37,008 nucleotides of DNA from Acidobacteriota bacterium (GTDB lineage: Bacteria; Acidobacteriota; Terriglobia; Terriglobales; Acidobacteriaceae), in contig JAJZAL010000020.1 of assembly GCA_021799405.1 (NCBI GenBank), positions 1 to 37,008 on the forward strand, read 5' to 3'. Positions 1 through 8,200 of this stretch are shown piece by piece (within the stretch, counting starts at the first letter, position 1; every line of letters begins with the position of its first letter). A model generated the notes under the pieces. That model worked only from the letters and a program-made list of their open reading frames with translations, did no database searches and was not told the origin of the DNA. The position numbers were made by a program, and so were the translations under genes.

Positions 1-603
1 GGCGAAATATTGGGCAGGGGAACTATCCAAAATTATTACGACCTCAAAGCCGAGCTGAGCACTTCGACGATGGACCAAACCCATCGGCTTGTCTCCAGCC
101 TCGTATATCAGCTTCCCTTCTTCCGCTCGGAGACTGGAATTACCGGGCATGTTTTGGGCGGATGGGAACTCAGCACTGTAACTTCGTTCATAAGCGGCGA
201 TCCCTTGGGCATCAGTTCGGCGACCAACACAACCGACTCTCAGGGCGGCGGCCAGCGTCCCAACTGGAACGGGCAAAACCCCTCGCTGAAGAACCGCACC
301 GTCTCCCGTTGGTTCAACACTTCCGATTTCAGCGCGCCCCCCGCTTTTCTATTTGGTAACACACCCAGGACCTTTAACTACCTGCGAAGCGATTGGGTGA
401 GGAATATCGATCTGTCACTCCATAAAAACACCCGGCTGGCAGACAAGATGACCTTGCAAATAAGGGGAGATGCCTTCAATATGGACAACACGCCAACATT
501 CGCACCCCCTAATACCAGCTATGGGTCCCCCTTGTTTGGCGTAGTGAGCGCTCAACAAAATCAGCCGCGGGTCATTCAGCTCGGAATCAAACTCGTGTAT
601 TAA
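1..603 (+). CDS. Oar-like TonB-dependent receptor, C-terminal fragment (5' end outside the window)
   Basis: The frame is open from base 1 to a TAA at 601-603, so this is the 3' end of a gene that begins before the window; the TTG at 10 is internal, not a start. The residues are typical of the last ~200 positions of the long outer-membrane beta-barrel receptors of Acidobacteriota: a 'GGWELS' strand, a 'RPNW.G' segment, 'WFNTSDF', a repeated strand pattern (R.ID.SL.K, L.IR.DAFN) and an aromatic C-terminal residue ('LGIKLVY'). The family imports or binds glycans or other large ligands with TonB energy. The same end-motifs occur in the complete receptor at 25874-29374, so the two are homologous. 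It is separated from the main polysaccharide locus by an insertion sequence and a broken integrase, so membership of that locus is not certain. Confidence 0.85.
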   Translation, partial: GEILGRGTIQNYYDLKAELSTSTMDQTHRLVSSLVYQLPFFRSETGITGHVLGGWELSTVTSFISGDPLGISSATNTTDSQGGGQRPNWNGQNPSLKNRTVSRWFNTSDFSAPPAFLFGNTPRTFNYLRSDWVRNIDLSLHKNTRLADKMTLQIRGDAFNMDNTPTFAPPNTSYGSPLFGVVSAQQNQPRVIQLGIKLVY

Positions 604-1036
604 AACGCGGCGCGCATAAGTAAGACTCGTTCTCTTAACTCTCCTCGCAAGGTGTTGATAAAACGTATGTTATTGAAAATGCATGCCGAAAGATTTCGCA
701 TATTTCGCAGGTTTCGCCTATTTCATGAATTCTTAGGACAGTTTTTAGGACAGCGGCTTTTGGGGAAAGCCGAATGAGGGCGACGGCAGAGCCAGCCGTC
801 AGGTGTGGTACCCCACCTGCATTTCCCAGCAACAACCATCGACCATCATGTTCTCGTGCTTGCATGGGGTAGTTCCTCCTTCCATCGCAGAAGGCTACGC
901 CCACGTTCATTTCGTGGATAGAAGCAGAACGGATTTCAAATGAGTGAGAGCGCATCACTATTCCCACATTCAATGAGGAACAGGAACGATGCAATGGGAA
1001 TTCTGATGCTGCCAATCGTGGCCATCTTTGGGGCGG
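604..1036. other. Intergenic stretch with short direct repeats; no convincing gene
   Basis: No gene is supported between the receptor stop and the insertion sequence. Positions 691-726 contain four 9-base units sharing a TTTCGC/TTTCAT core (agatttcgc, atatttcgc, aggtttcgc, ctatttcat). They are followed by TTAGGACAG repeated at 733-741 and 745-753. Just before the insertion sequence, a plus-strand frame with ATGs at 940, 973 and 994 would encode a short hydrophobic, signal-like stretch (MGILMLPIVAIFGAAG from 994) that runs into the element's end; AGGA lies 9 bases before the 994 ATG. It may be the 5' end of a secreted-protein gene cut by the insertion, but no continuation is recognisable on the far side. 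Confidence 0.5.
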
Positions 1037-2257
1037 CAGGGCAAACGCATTTCAAAACATCTCCAATAACCGGTGGAGGAAGTCGTCGTCCCATCCGGCT
1101 CGTTTGAACTTTCCTCGCAGGGAACCTTTCGACCCTTCCTTCTGCATGGCGTTGATGGCCATGTGTCGCAGCACCGCCAGATTGTGTGGCCCGTTCCCCA
1201 TGCGGGTTCGCAGTTGATCTTCGTTCATGACCACGTCCAGCCGCCAGTGCAGGCTGTTTTCCACACCCCAGTGTTGGCGCGCCACCTCGTTCAGCCGTTC
1301 GGGGGTGAGGGGCTTGCTGAGCAGGTAATAGGCGGTTTCCGTGGTGGTTTTCTCTGCTGTTTCGCGCACACGGACCACCTTGCCAACCGCTTCCAGACCC
1401 GGCCACTGATGCTGTTCTTGCAGCCATTTGACCTCGGTTGAAACCGTCGCCGTCCGTGTTTCGATCCGTCCATGACCGGCCTCGACTTCAGGCGCCATGG
1501 TGGTCTGTGGCGCTTCGGGATCGTTGAGCAGCAACGCCACATCGTCGTGCAGGGTCTCCTGATTCGCTTTCAGCGCCAGAGCATAGTCGCCCTGCTGCTC
1601 GACGATCTGCGCGGCGATGGTCCGCTGGCAGTTCAGCGCATCCGTGGTGACGATGGTCCCCTTCAAGCTGAGCATGCGCAGCAACTTTGGCACGGCGGTG
1701 ATTTCATTCGACTTGGCATCGGTGGCGATTTGCGCCAAAACCAGCCGCTGTTCCGAACCCCAGGCCGAGACCATGTGCAAGGCCGACTTGCCGCTGGCCG
1801 TGTCGAACGAACGGCGCAGCACCTTACCGTCAACGGCGACGACACCCTGTAACTGGGAGGAGAATTGTGCCATGAACCGCTGAAACGAATCGCGAAACTG
1901 ATCCGGATCGAGATCGAGAAACAAACGACGGAAGGTGTCGTGCGAAGGCAAGCCGTTCTCAAGCACCAGAAAACCACGCAAAAACGCCTCTTTGGCGCGG
2001 GCAAACAGAGCCATGTCGGTTGGCCCCTGACCGCCGCACAGCACGCAGCAAAGCGCAATCATCAGCAACTCGTGAAAATCGTGCAGGGTGGCATTGCCGG
2101 AACGAGGATCCTCAAGCCCCTCCCAACACGATACAAATTGCTCCAGTTCTTCTTCACGCGCCATGAACCTTCCCCTCCAAAAAGAAGGTTCAGGCCTCAG
2201 ACCAGCAAGAGCATATAGCAACAGTGGTTCAATGGAATTTCAAATGCGTTTGCCCTG
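1037..2257 (-). mobile_element. Complete ISAs1-family insertion sequence
   Basis: One transposase gene is flanked by matching terminal inverted repeats. CAGGGCAAACGCATTT at 1037-1052 is the exact reverse complement of 2242-2257, and the match extends one base outward (G at 1036, C at 2258). The element is about 1.22 kb, a normal size for the ISAs1 family. The left repeat overlaps the transposase stop codon at 1052. I compared the 8-10 bases outside each end and saw no target-site duplication, so one end may have been rearranged after insertion, or the exact end is a few bases off. Confidence 0.85.
1052..2164 (-). CDS. ISAs1-family transposase
   Basis: A 370-residue DDE transposase that looks intact. 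It has the family N-terminus (LEDPRS.NATLHDFHELLMIALC) and the ISAs1 catalytic blocks: D112 in 'VVAVDGK', D175 in 'IVTTDALNCQ' followed by 'DYALALKANQ', and E302 in 'HWGVENSLHWRLDV.MNED'. I chose the ATG at 2164 because GGAGG lies about 11 bases upstream on the minus strand and the family begins near this point; the open frame extends upstream to 2221 without a better signal. It catalyses cut-and-paste movement of its own element. The length is ordinary for the family and no damage is visible, so the element may still be mobile. Confidence 0.92.
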   Translation of the reverse strand: MAREEELEQFVSCWEGLEDPRSGNATLHDFHELLMIALCCVLCGGQGPTDMALFARAKEAFLRGFLVLENGLPSHDTFRRLFLDLDPDQFRDSFQRFMAQFSSQLQGVVAVDGKVLRRSFDTASGKSALHMVSAWGSEQRLVLAQIATDAKSNEITAVPKLLRMLSLKGTIVTTDALNCQRTIAAQIVEQQGDYALALKANQETLHDDVALLLNDPEAPQTTMAPEVEAGHGRIETRTATVSTEVKWLQEQHQWPGLEAVGKVVRVRETAEKTTTETAYYLLSKPLTPERLNEVARQHWGVENSLHWRLDVVMNEDQLRTRMGNGPHNLAVLRHMAINAMQKEGSKGSLRGKFKRAGWDDDFLHRLLEMF

Positions 2258-3055
2258 CTCTCATCCTGTAGGATCTCAAGCGGGCGCGCTGTGGTGTGGT
2301 GTGCCATTACTGCGTTTGCCGTGGGCCGCTCTGGTGCCCACAAGCGGCCCGCCCTTGGCCTTGCCAGCATCCGGGCAGGGTCTTTGCTTGCCACGCTTCC
2401 TGTGGCGCTCTGGTGCGTCTTCCATGCGCCCGGTTGCTAAGAAAAGCTAAGGTGCGAGCGCTTTGATTCGCGCGGGTACTCGCTGTGAATTGCGGCGGGC
2501 TTTGTTCGTGTCACTGTTGATTTCGTTCCGATTGACCCAAGCGAAGCCATATACCAGCCGACAGAGCCTACGAGCTGGGCACAGAGGGTAGGGGGCAAAA
2601 TATCTGCAACAAAGCCACACGTAGACCGTAGCCCCAGCTTCATTCTTGCATCCACAAAATAGAGTATTTTTCTCTTTTGTTCTAACTTCCGATGATCTTT
2701 AAGATGCGTCTGTAAAGTACAGTGTAGAGTGCAGGGAATGGCCTCTGGCGTGCTTTGTTGGCAGTCGATGACGGCGCACAGTGGTTTTTTTGGACCAAAG
2801 GCCGCACAGCGCAAAATGATAAGCTTGGAATTGCTGGGGGTACTTTTGGGGGTAGTTTGAAAGTATCTGTTTTTAAGCCGCTGATATTAGGCAAGTTATG
2901 GATTGTTATGAATCCCTCTCCCCCATTCCCCTCCGACCCATACCCGTAAGCCACTGAAAATAATAAGAAGCATTTCCATGGTGGTCCAGGCATCTCCGCG
3001 TGCGTCCAGACTTGACCGGGGGTATCAGCGGGGGTATCGCCCCTGGTGCAAAGTC
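2258..3055. other. Non-coding DNA between the insertion sequence and the integrase, with 12-bp-periodic GGGGGTA repeats
   Basis: I cannot support a gene here. An open plus-strand stretch directly after the insertion sequence (about 2258-2450) is GC-rich and low in information. Two pairs of GGGGGTA repeats precede the integrase, each with a 12-base period: TGGGGGTA at 2835 and 2847, then CGGGGGTATC at 3017 and 3029. Repeats of this sort in front of a P4-type integrase could be arm-type binding sites for its N-terminal domain, or part of an attachment region. The second pair lies inside a possible N-terminal extension of the integrase frame (ATG at 2978). Confidence 0.5.
3017..3038 (+). repeat. 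Tandem 12-bp-period GGGGGTATC repeat beside the integrase
   Basis: CGGGGGTATC occurs at 3017-3026 and again at 3029-3038. The following bases, CCTGGTGCAAA, lead to the integrase ATG at 3056. A diverged copy of the same arrangement is at 30867-30888, followed by CCTGGGTGCAAATG. A related pair (TGGGGGTA at 2835 and 2847) lies 170-180 bases upstream. A role as integrase arm sites is inference. Confidence 0.5.
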
Positions 3056-3679
3056 ATGGAGATCCATAAGCTCAACGATCTGCAAATTAAGTCCGCCGAA
3101 AAGGGCGAGAAGGAATACCGACTAAGCGACGGCGGCGGTCTGTATCTTGTGGTCAAACCTAGTGAGGGAAAATTATGGCGCTGGTTCTACGAATTCAATG
3201 GAAAGGAGAAGCTGCTGTCGTACGGACCGTACCCGGCCGTCACACTCTCCCAGGCTCGGGAACTGCACAAAGCGGCCCAGGCGCAAAAGTGGGAAGGAAC
3301 TGATCCCGCTGCCGCAAAGCAGGCAAAGAAGCGCAAGGAAGAGGAGAGCAAACTGGCTTCTTCAAAGCCAACATTTGCCGCTCTGACTGAGGAGTGGATG
3401 AAAACATGGAGTAAGAAAAAGAGTGCCCGGTACGTGGGGACGGTGAAGACGCGATTGGATCGCGATATCTTGCCGGTTATCGGCAATATTCCGATCGAAC
3501 AATTGAAGGCGGCTGCCCTGGTTAAGATCGTCTCGGCAATACAGGATGATCGCGACGCTGAGGATCTTGCTCGCCGATCGCTCCAGAAGATGAAGCAGAT
3601 CCTTCGCTTTGCGGTGGCAAAAGGCTACATTAAAGGCACCACTCTTCTAGGCCGGGGGTTGCAAGTTCAAGCCCTGTGA
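3056..3679 (+). pseudogene. Truncated P4-type tyrosine integrase (N-terminal half only)
   Basis: The 207 residues cover the arm-binding domain (about 1-85, with the family signature 'YRLSDGGGLYLVVKPSEGKLW' split around residues 22-42, then 'SYGPYPAVTLSQAR') and the SAM-like core-binding domain (about 105-195, 'FAALTEEWMKTW', 'DILPVIGNIPIEQL', 'LQKMKQILRFAVAKG'). Family members are about 400 residues. Here the frame loses family resemblance near 'YIKGTT' (about 3640) and stops at 3677-3679. The catalytic domain with the R-H-R-Y residues is absent and I do not find it downstream in any frame. The ATG at 3056 fits the family's usual start; an upstream ATG at 2978 would add 26 residues encoding the GGGGGTATC repeats. 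This is the scar of an integrative element whose other half has been lost. Confidence 0.85.
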
Positions 3680-3717
3680 AGGACCAAGTATGATCAGCAG
3701 CGCCGGCTTGTGAACCC

Positions 3718-5013
3718 TCAATAAATCCGGTGAGTGACAATCTCCTCAGTTAGTGGCGTGCCGCTCAAGCGAGAGGTCTTCAGCAGAACCTCAAAATATG
3801 GGAGCTTGTGCGCCGGAAACGTTTTGAAGAGCTGCGCAAGCCGCGATTCCGAGGTAACGAATTCCGCCGCGGCATCCGTTGTCTGCGAGTCGGTGCCGGC
3901 GATGATGAGAGCATTCGCAGTGTGGCTTGGGTTGGGCAGGTAGGCCACGATACCGTAACCTACGACGCCATCAGGGCGAAAGGTGACCGGATAAATGGCC
4001 TGTTCGCCGGGCCGGGGATGTGCGTTTTTGACGTAGGAGCGATCCTGGGCCAGGCTGTATGTGATGGAGAAGTCCAATTGATTGGCGAAGAGGTTCACCC
4101 ACGGGTTCGCCTCCGCTCCACCGATCAGGATGACATTGTCGCGTTTGATCAAATCGGCAGAATAATCTCGCGCGAAGATGAGATTGAGTCTCGGTGATTT
4201 GGGATCGAGCGCCCGGATGCGCTGCGCGGCGTCGAAATCTCCCATACCACCATGGCTTCGTTCCGCGATCAATCTGAGATCGGTCTTGCGGTCGGCGCTC
4301 AGGTTGGACGCCTCGATCTTGTCCATGTAACTGCGATTCAGATAGTCATTCAGCGAAAAAGATTGGCCCGTGATATTTTCGATCAGGTCATACGAGTCGT
4401 CGGCGAGAATCACATCGGTGGACATGGAGGAGTCCAGGAACTGCGGCCAGAGCGCGGTGAGGGCAGGCTTTCCTTCCCACACGTTATGCGACCGCGAGAG
4501 AGCCCGGTTTTGCCTCCACAATAGGCCGCAGCCCACTGCAAGTAGAATGGAGACGGCAGCGAGAATGAGAAACAGTGCCTGACGGTAGAAGGGTGCCGGA
4601 AGCGGCGGCACAGCTGTTTCCGAGATTCCCTCAGTCGGCTTCTGTGGATTCTCCTCCGGACGCCAGCGAAACACGGGCGTATAACTGCCGCGGGGAATTT
4701 CAAAGATCAGCGGTTCGTCGGTGCCTTCCGTCGCGAAATAGCCTTCGATGCGCTTGCGCAGATCGCTTGCGCTGACACGAACAATATTGTCGAGACTGGT
4801 TTCGTAGTACGGATCGCGTCCGAAGACCGCGTGCCCGATCTCCTGCTCGTGAATCTCGATGCAGCCTTCTTTAAGCGTCTTGGTCCCAACGTAAAAGAGG
4901 AATTCCCGGGCCCGGGCGGCGCGTTTGAACTGGGCACTTGCGGCGGCGCGTTCCATCACCTTCCAACAATCATCTGGATTGATTCCGTCCGCTTGTCGCC
5001 ACTTCGAATTCAT
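3718..5013 (-). CDS. Membrane-anchored regulator with N-terminal winged-helix-like domain
   Basis: A 431-residue protein. Residues ~13-120 match a domain common in acidobacterial signalling proteins ('RAREFLFYVGTKTLKEG', 'EIGHAVFGRDPYYETS', 'DNIVRVSASDLRKRIEGYF', 'FEIPRGSYTPVF'), which resembles a winged-helix output domain. One strong transmembrane helix follows at ~145-167 (FLILAAVSILLAVGCGLLW). The remaining ~265 residues would lie outside the cytoplasm and look like a sensor module I cannot name. The layout is CadC/ToxR-like: cytoplasmic DNA-binding, one helix, outer sensor. Transcriptional control of the neighbouring polysaccharide genes is inference from position. I chose the ATG at 5013 because AGGA is 10 bases upstream; an in-frame ATG at 5022 would leave only one base after AGGA. 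A perfect hairpin covers this ribosome-binding region (5020-5037). Confidence 0.75.
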   Translation of the reverse strand: MNSKWRQADGINPDDCWKVMERAAASAQFKRAARAREFLFYVGTKTLKEGCIEIHEQEIGHAVFGRDPYYETSLDNIVRVSASDLRKRIEGYFATEGTDEPLIFEIPRGSYTPVFRWRPEENPQKPTEGISETAVPPLPAPFYRQALFLILAAVSILLAVGCGLLWRQNRALSRSHNVWEGKPALTALWPQFLDSSMSTDVILADDSYDLIENITGQSFSLNDYLNRSYMDKIEASNLSADRKTDLRLIAERSHGGMGDFDAAQRIRALDPKSPRLNLIFARDYSADLIKRDNVILIGGAEANPWVNLFANQLDFSITYSLAQDRSYVKNAHPRPGEQAIYPVTFRPDGVVGYGIVAYLPNPSHTANALIIAGTDSQTTDAAAEFVTSESRLAQLFKTFPAHKLPYFEVLLKTSRLSGTPLTEEIVTHRIY

Positions 5014-5019
5014 ACCGAT

Positions 5020-5037
5020 CATGTCCTTTTGGACATG
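5020..5037 (-). promoter_or_regulatory. Perfect inverted repeat over the ribosome-binding site of the regulator gene
   Basis: CATGTCC-TTTT-GGACATG on the plus strand: two 7-base arms and a 4-base loop. On the minus-strand mRNA it reads CATGTCC-AAAA-GGACATG, with the AGGA ribosome-binding motif in the loop and 3' arm, and the chosen start ATG 6 bases beyond the hairpin. It could be a protein operator (autoregulation) or an RNA hairpin that limits translation. Confidence 0.5.
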
Positions 5038-5202
5038 ACGAATTCTATCACTTCGACTGAGGATCGGTTCGCGCGTAGCGCCGGATGCCGATAAGGCTAC
5101 CCATTTTGTTATAGATGCGTCTCCTTGCAGTTTGATCTTACGGAAAGAAGACGCAGAAATCCTGTACCAGCAGGAGAGACTCTGGACGTCCTTTCGAAGC
5201 CC

Positions 5203-8200
5203 CTACTGAGGGTAATAGCGGGGCCATTTGGTGGGCACGCGGAGCGAGGCAGAGGGCGACATATCTCGGAAGACCCGGCGAAAGTGCTCACCGGGCATGG
5301 GGTCCCAGTTGCGCCAGGACCCGGGATCTGTGTTCTCGATGCGGGACTGGGGGCCCTCGCCGTTTGCGTTAACGGAACTAATACAATACTCGACCAGGTT
5401 CGGCAGCTGTGTGGTCTCGGGCTTCTCCGGCTGAGCGAGCGGGCCTCGCATGATCGGGTCGCGATCCGTGTAGGCGCGATCGAGGCCGCGATAGATGAGG
5501 TGGAATTCCTGGCTCGGTGCTCGGCGCGCATAGAGCCTGTACTCGGCGACGCCGAGAACTTCGCCCCATGTGAGGTAAGTTGAGCCGTTGGCGAGCTCAA
5601 CATGCAGGCCATCGGGAGGTGGCGGCGGCTCCTTGCTGACATAGAGGGGATACTCGGGGCCCGGCTCACTTTCGTGCTCAGCATTGATTGCGACAGCACG
5701 GATGTGGACCTTCTCGTCTTCGTCGAGGCCGTTGATGTCTGCCGACGGTTCGCTGGTGAACGCCGTGGAGGTCCAGGTGGCGCCGTTGTTTTTGCTTAGT
5801 TCCAGTCGATATTGGGAGGCTGCGGGCACGGAGCCGATGACGGCGCGCGCGCCGGTTGCGTGATTTTCCGTTCGCACGATGCGCGGGGCAACGGGGATGG
5901 GAAGTCCATCGGTAAGTTCCCAGCAGTGCCGGCCTTGCTCCAGATGAACGACGAGAGCACCCGCTTCGCTGCGGACAATCTGGGCGGCACCATCGATATA
6001 GAAGGCCATTTTTTCTGATGTCGCGGGCAGGGTAATTCGGACAGAGCCTGGTCGGGGGGCGTAGTAGATGCCGCGCGGAGGCTGGTTTGGCACGATGGTT
6101 CCACCGATGCCGATATCGGTGCCGGTGGTGGTGAAGGCGATTCCTTCCACCGCGATGTGCGTGCCGTGAAAGAGGGCGAATTCAGCTTGGTTGCTTTTGC
6201 GGCGGATGACGCCCGCGGTTCCGCTGAACGAAGTTGAGCCTTCATTAAATTGAACCGGTTTGGGATTGCGGAAGACGAGGTCGTCGAATCCGCGGGCGCG
6301 AACGCGGCAACCGTAGGGTTGCGGCTCAGCTTGAATTTGAGCGAGATGACTGACGACGGCCATCGAATCGCCCTGGCCGTCGGCCCAGAAGCCTGTTAGC
6401 TCAGCGGTTTCAACCGCCGTGCGCTGCGTTTCACGGTTACTTTTGATGGCGCCGCGCATGAATTGAATGGTGGGCAATGGGCTGCCACGCCGCACGAACC
6501 ACGAGAACCGATGAACGACCATGGGGCTGAAAACGCGATCGTAGAGAAGGAAGTAATCAGAGCCGGCGGAAAGGATGCTGCGGCTGACGTACTCCGGTGC
6601 GGAGTAGGTGCCTGGCTCCTGGCGAGGCACGATCTCAGCGAACTGGCCGAAGCCGAGATCGTAAAAGGGACGCGAAAGTACGTTCTGGCCGATGGCGCGA
6701 AATTCGCCGTCTTTGTACACACCGAAGTTGGTGCAGAAATCGGTGTCCTGATCGTCACGGTCGCCTACATCTTCGGTTCCATTGAAGCTGTAGGACTTTC
6801 CGGCGGCAAAGTAGTAGATGACACCGCAGCCGCCTTCCGCGGCGCGGCCCCAGCGATAGTTGGGGCCTTCGTCAATCTGCTGCAGGTGAATGGAAACCTC
6901 TTGCGGCGTATCGACGGCGGAGCGCAAGACAATACCGTAACCAGTGTACTTACGGCTGCGCAGATGCGGGTTTGTTCCGAGATTGTCGGGCACACGATAG
7001 ATCACGTCCCACGCATTTGGCGCACCGAGTTTTGTTTCCATGTCCTGATTGGTGGGGCGCGCAGCCCACATCGCGTGTTCCGCGGCGAGCGGAGCATAGC
7101 GCCGGAGGCAGGTTCCCAGATACCACATGGATCGCGGAGGAACACGCCGCTCAGAGTGCGCACCCTGCGGTGGATGAACACGCTTTGGTCCCTGGCCGGG
7201 TGCGAGAGCGCCCCACTCGTGTCCTCTGTCAAGCTTTTCAAGGGCAGCGTAGGCCTCTTTGGTTTCACCGTCGAAGGGAGCGGAAAGCGCATTGACCAGC
7301 CAGTCGGCCAGTTCAGCGATTTGCCGTGTGACGAAGCGTTGCACGCCATTGAATCTGCGCATAAGGAAATCCGTGCGGACTGAAGGACGCAGAAAAGCCC
7401 ACACATATGTGCCCAGATTCTCAGTCCACCTGCCTCCGTGCGCGTCCCATAGCTCCACGTCAGGGCGCGTGTTGTAGCGTGTGTTCAATTCGATGGATTT
7501 CTGCCAGAGGTCGGCCCAGGTTGCGGCCATGGAGTGATCGGGAAAGAGGAACGCCATGATGGCGGGAACAGCTTTGACGTCTGCGAGGAAGTTGGGATGG
7601 CCGCTGAGCATGGGTACCAAGGGCATGTAGTCGTCGCCTGCATGGACGTAAGCCATGAAGAGATACATGGCAGTGAGACGCCGCCACTGACGCGCATTCA
7701 TTTGGGCGCTGAAGCGGTTGAATCCGTCCACCCACCAGGACTGAACCTGGCGGCTGGGGACGGGGCTGAAGTTGACGATGCCGCGGCCGGGAACAGTGCT
7801 GGCGCCACCGTTTTCGCGGGTGCCGTTGACGGGAAGCGTGCTGGCGAATGGCCCGGCAATCACGTTGCGCTCAAGTTCGTCGGCATCTTTGATCTGCCCG
7901 GTCGAGAAGATGACCGGAGGACGGCGAGCGCTTTGAGAATACTCGAGCACCCAGTCCTTGATGCAGTTGAGGTCGAGGGTTCCATAGCGGCTCTGCAGAA
8001 ACTGTGCGTAGGAAACGTAGATGAGCCCGACACGATAGTTGAAGCCGCCTTGCTGAACGCCAAGCGCATATCTCTCCACGCGCTGCTGGGCTTCCTTGTC
8101 TTTGGCGTGATCGTAAAAGGCGATGCAGGTGGAGCGGGATCCGTGCACGATGGGCCAGTTCCAGGAAAGCACACCATCGCGATAGAAGTAGCGCACCTGC

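Noticed and set aside
635..1015. 126-codon minus-strand open frame between the receptor and the insertion sequence
   Set aside because: Its residues reflect the short DNA repeats, with no ribosome-binding site or family resemblance.
3636..3690. tRNA-like sequence (TTCAAGC T-loop pattern, then ACCA) at the broken end of the integrase
   Set aside because: The T-stem has a mismatch and a wobble, the acceptor stem cannot be completed, and no anticodon or D-arm lies upstream. It may be an attachment-site remnant, but I cannot support a tRNA call.
6463..7383. 306-codon plus-strand open frame opposite giant gene 1
   Set aside because: The minus-strand frame is conserved with its paralogue at protein level, so the antisense frame is a by-product.
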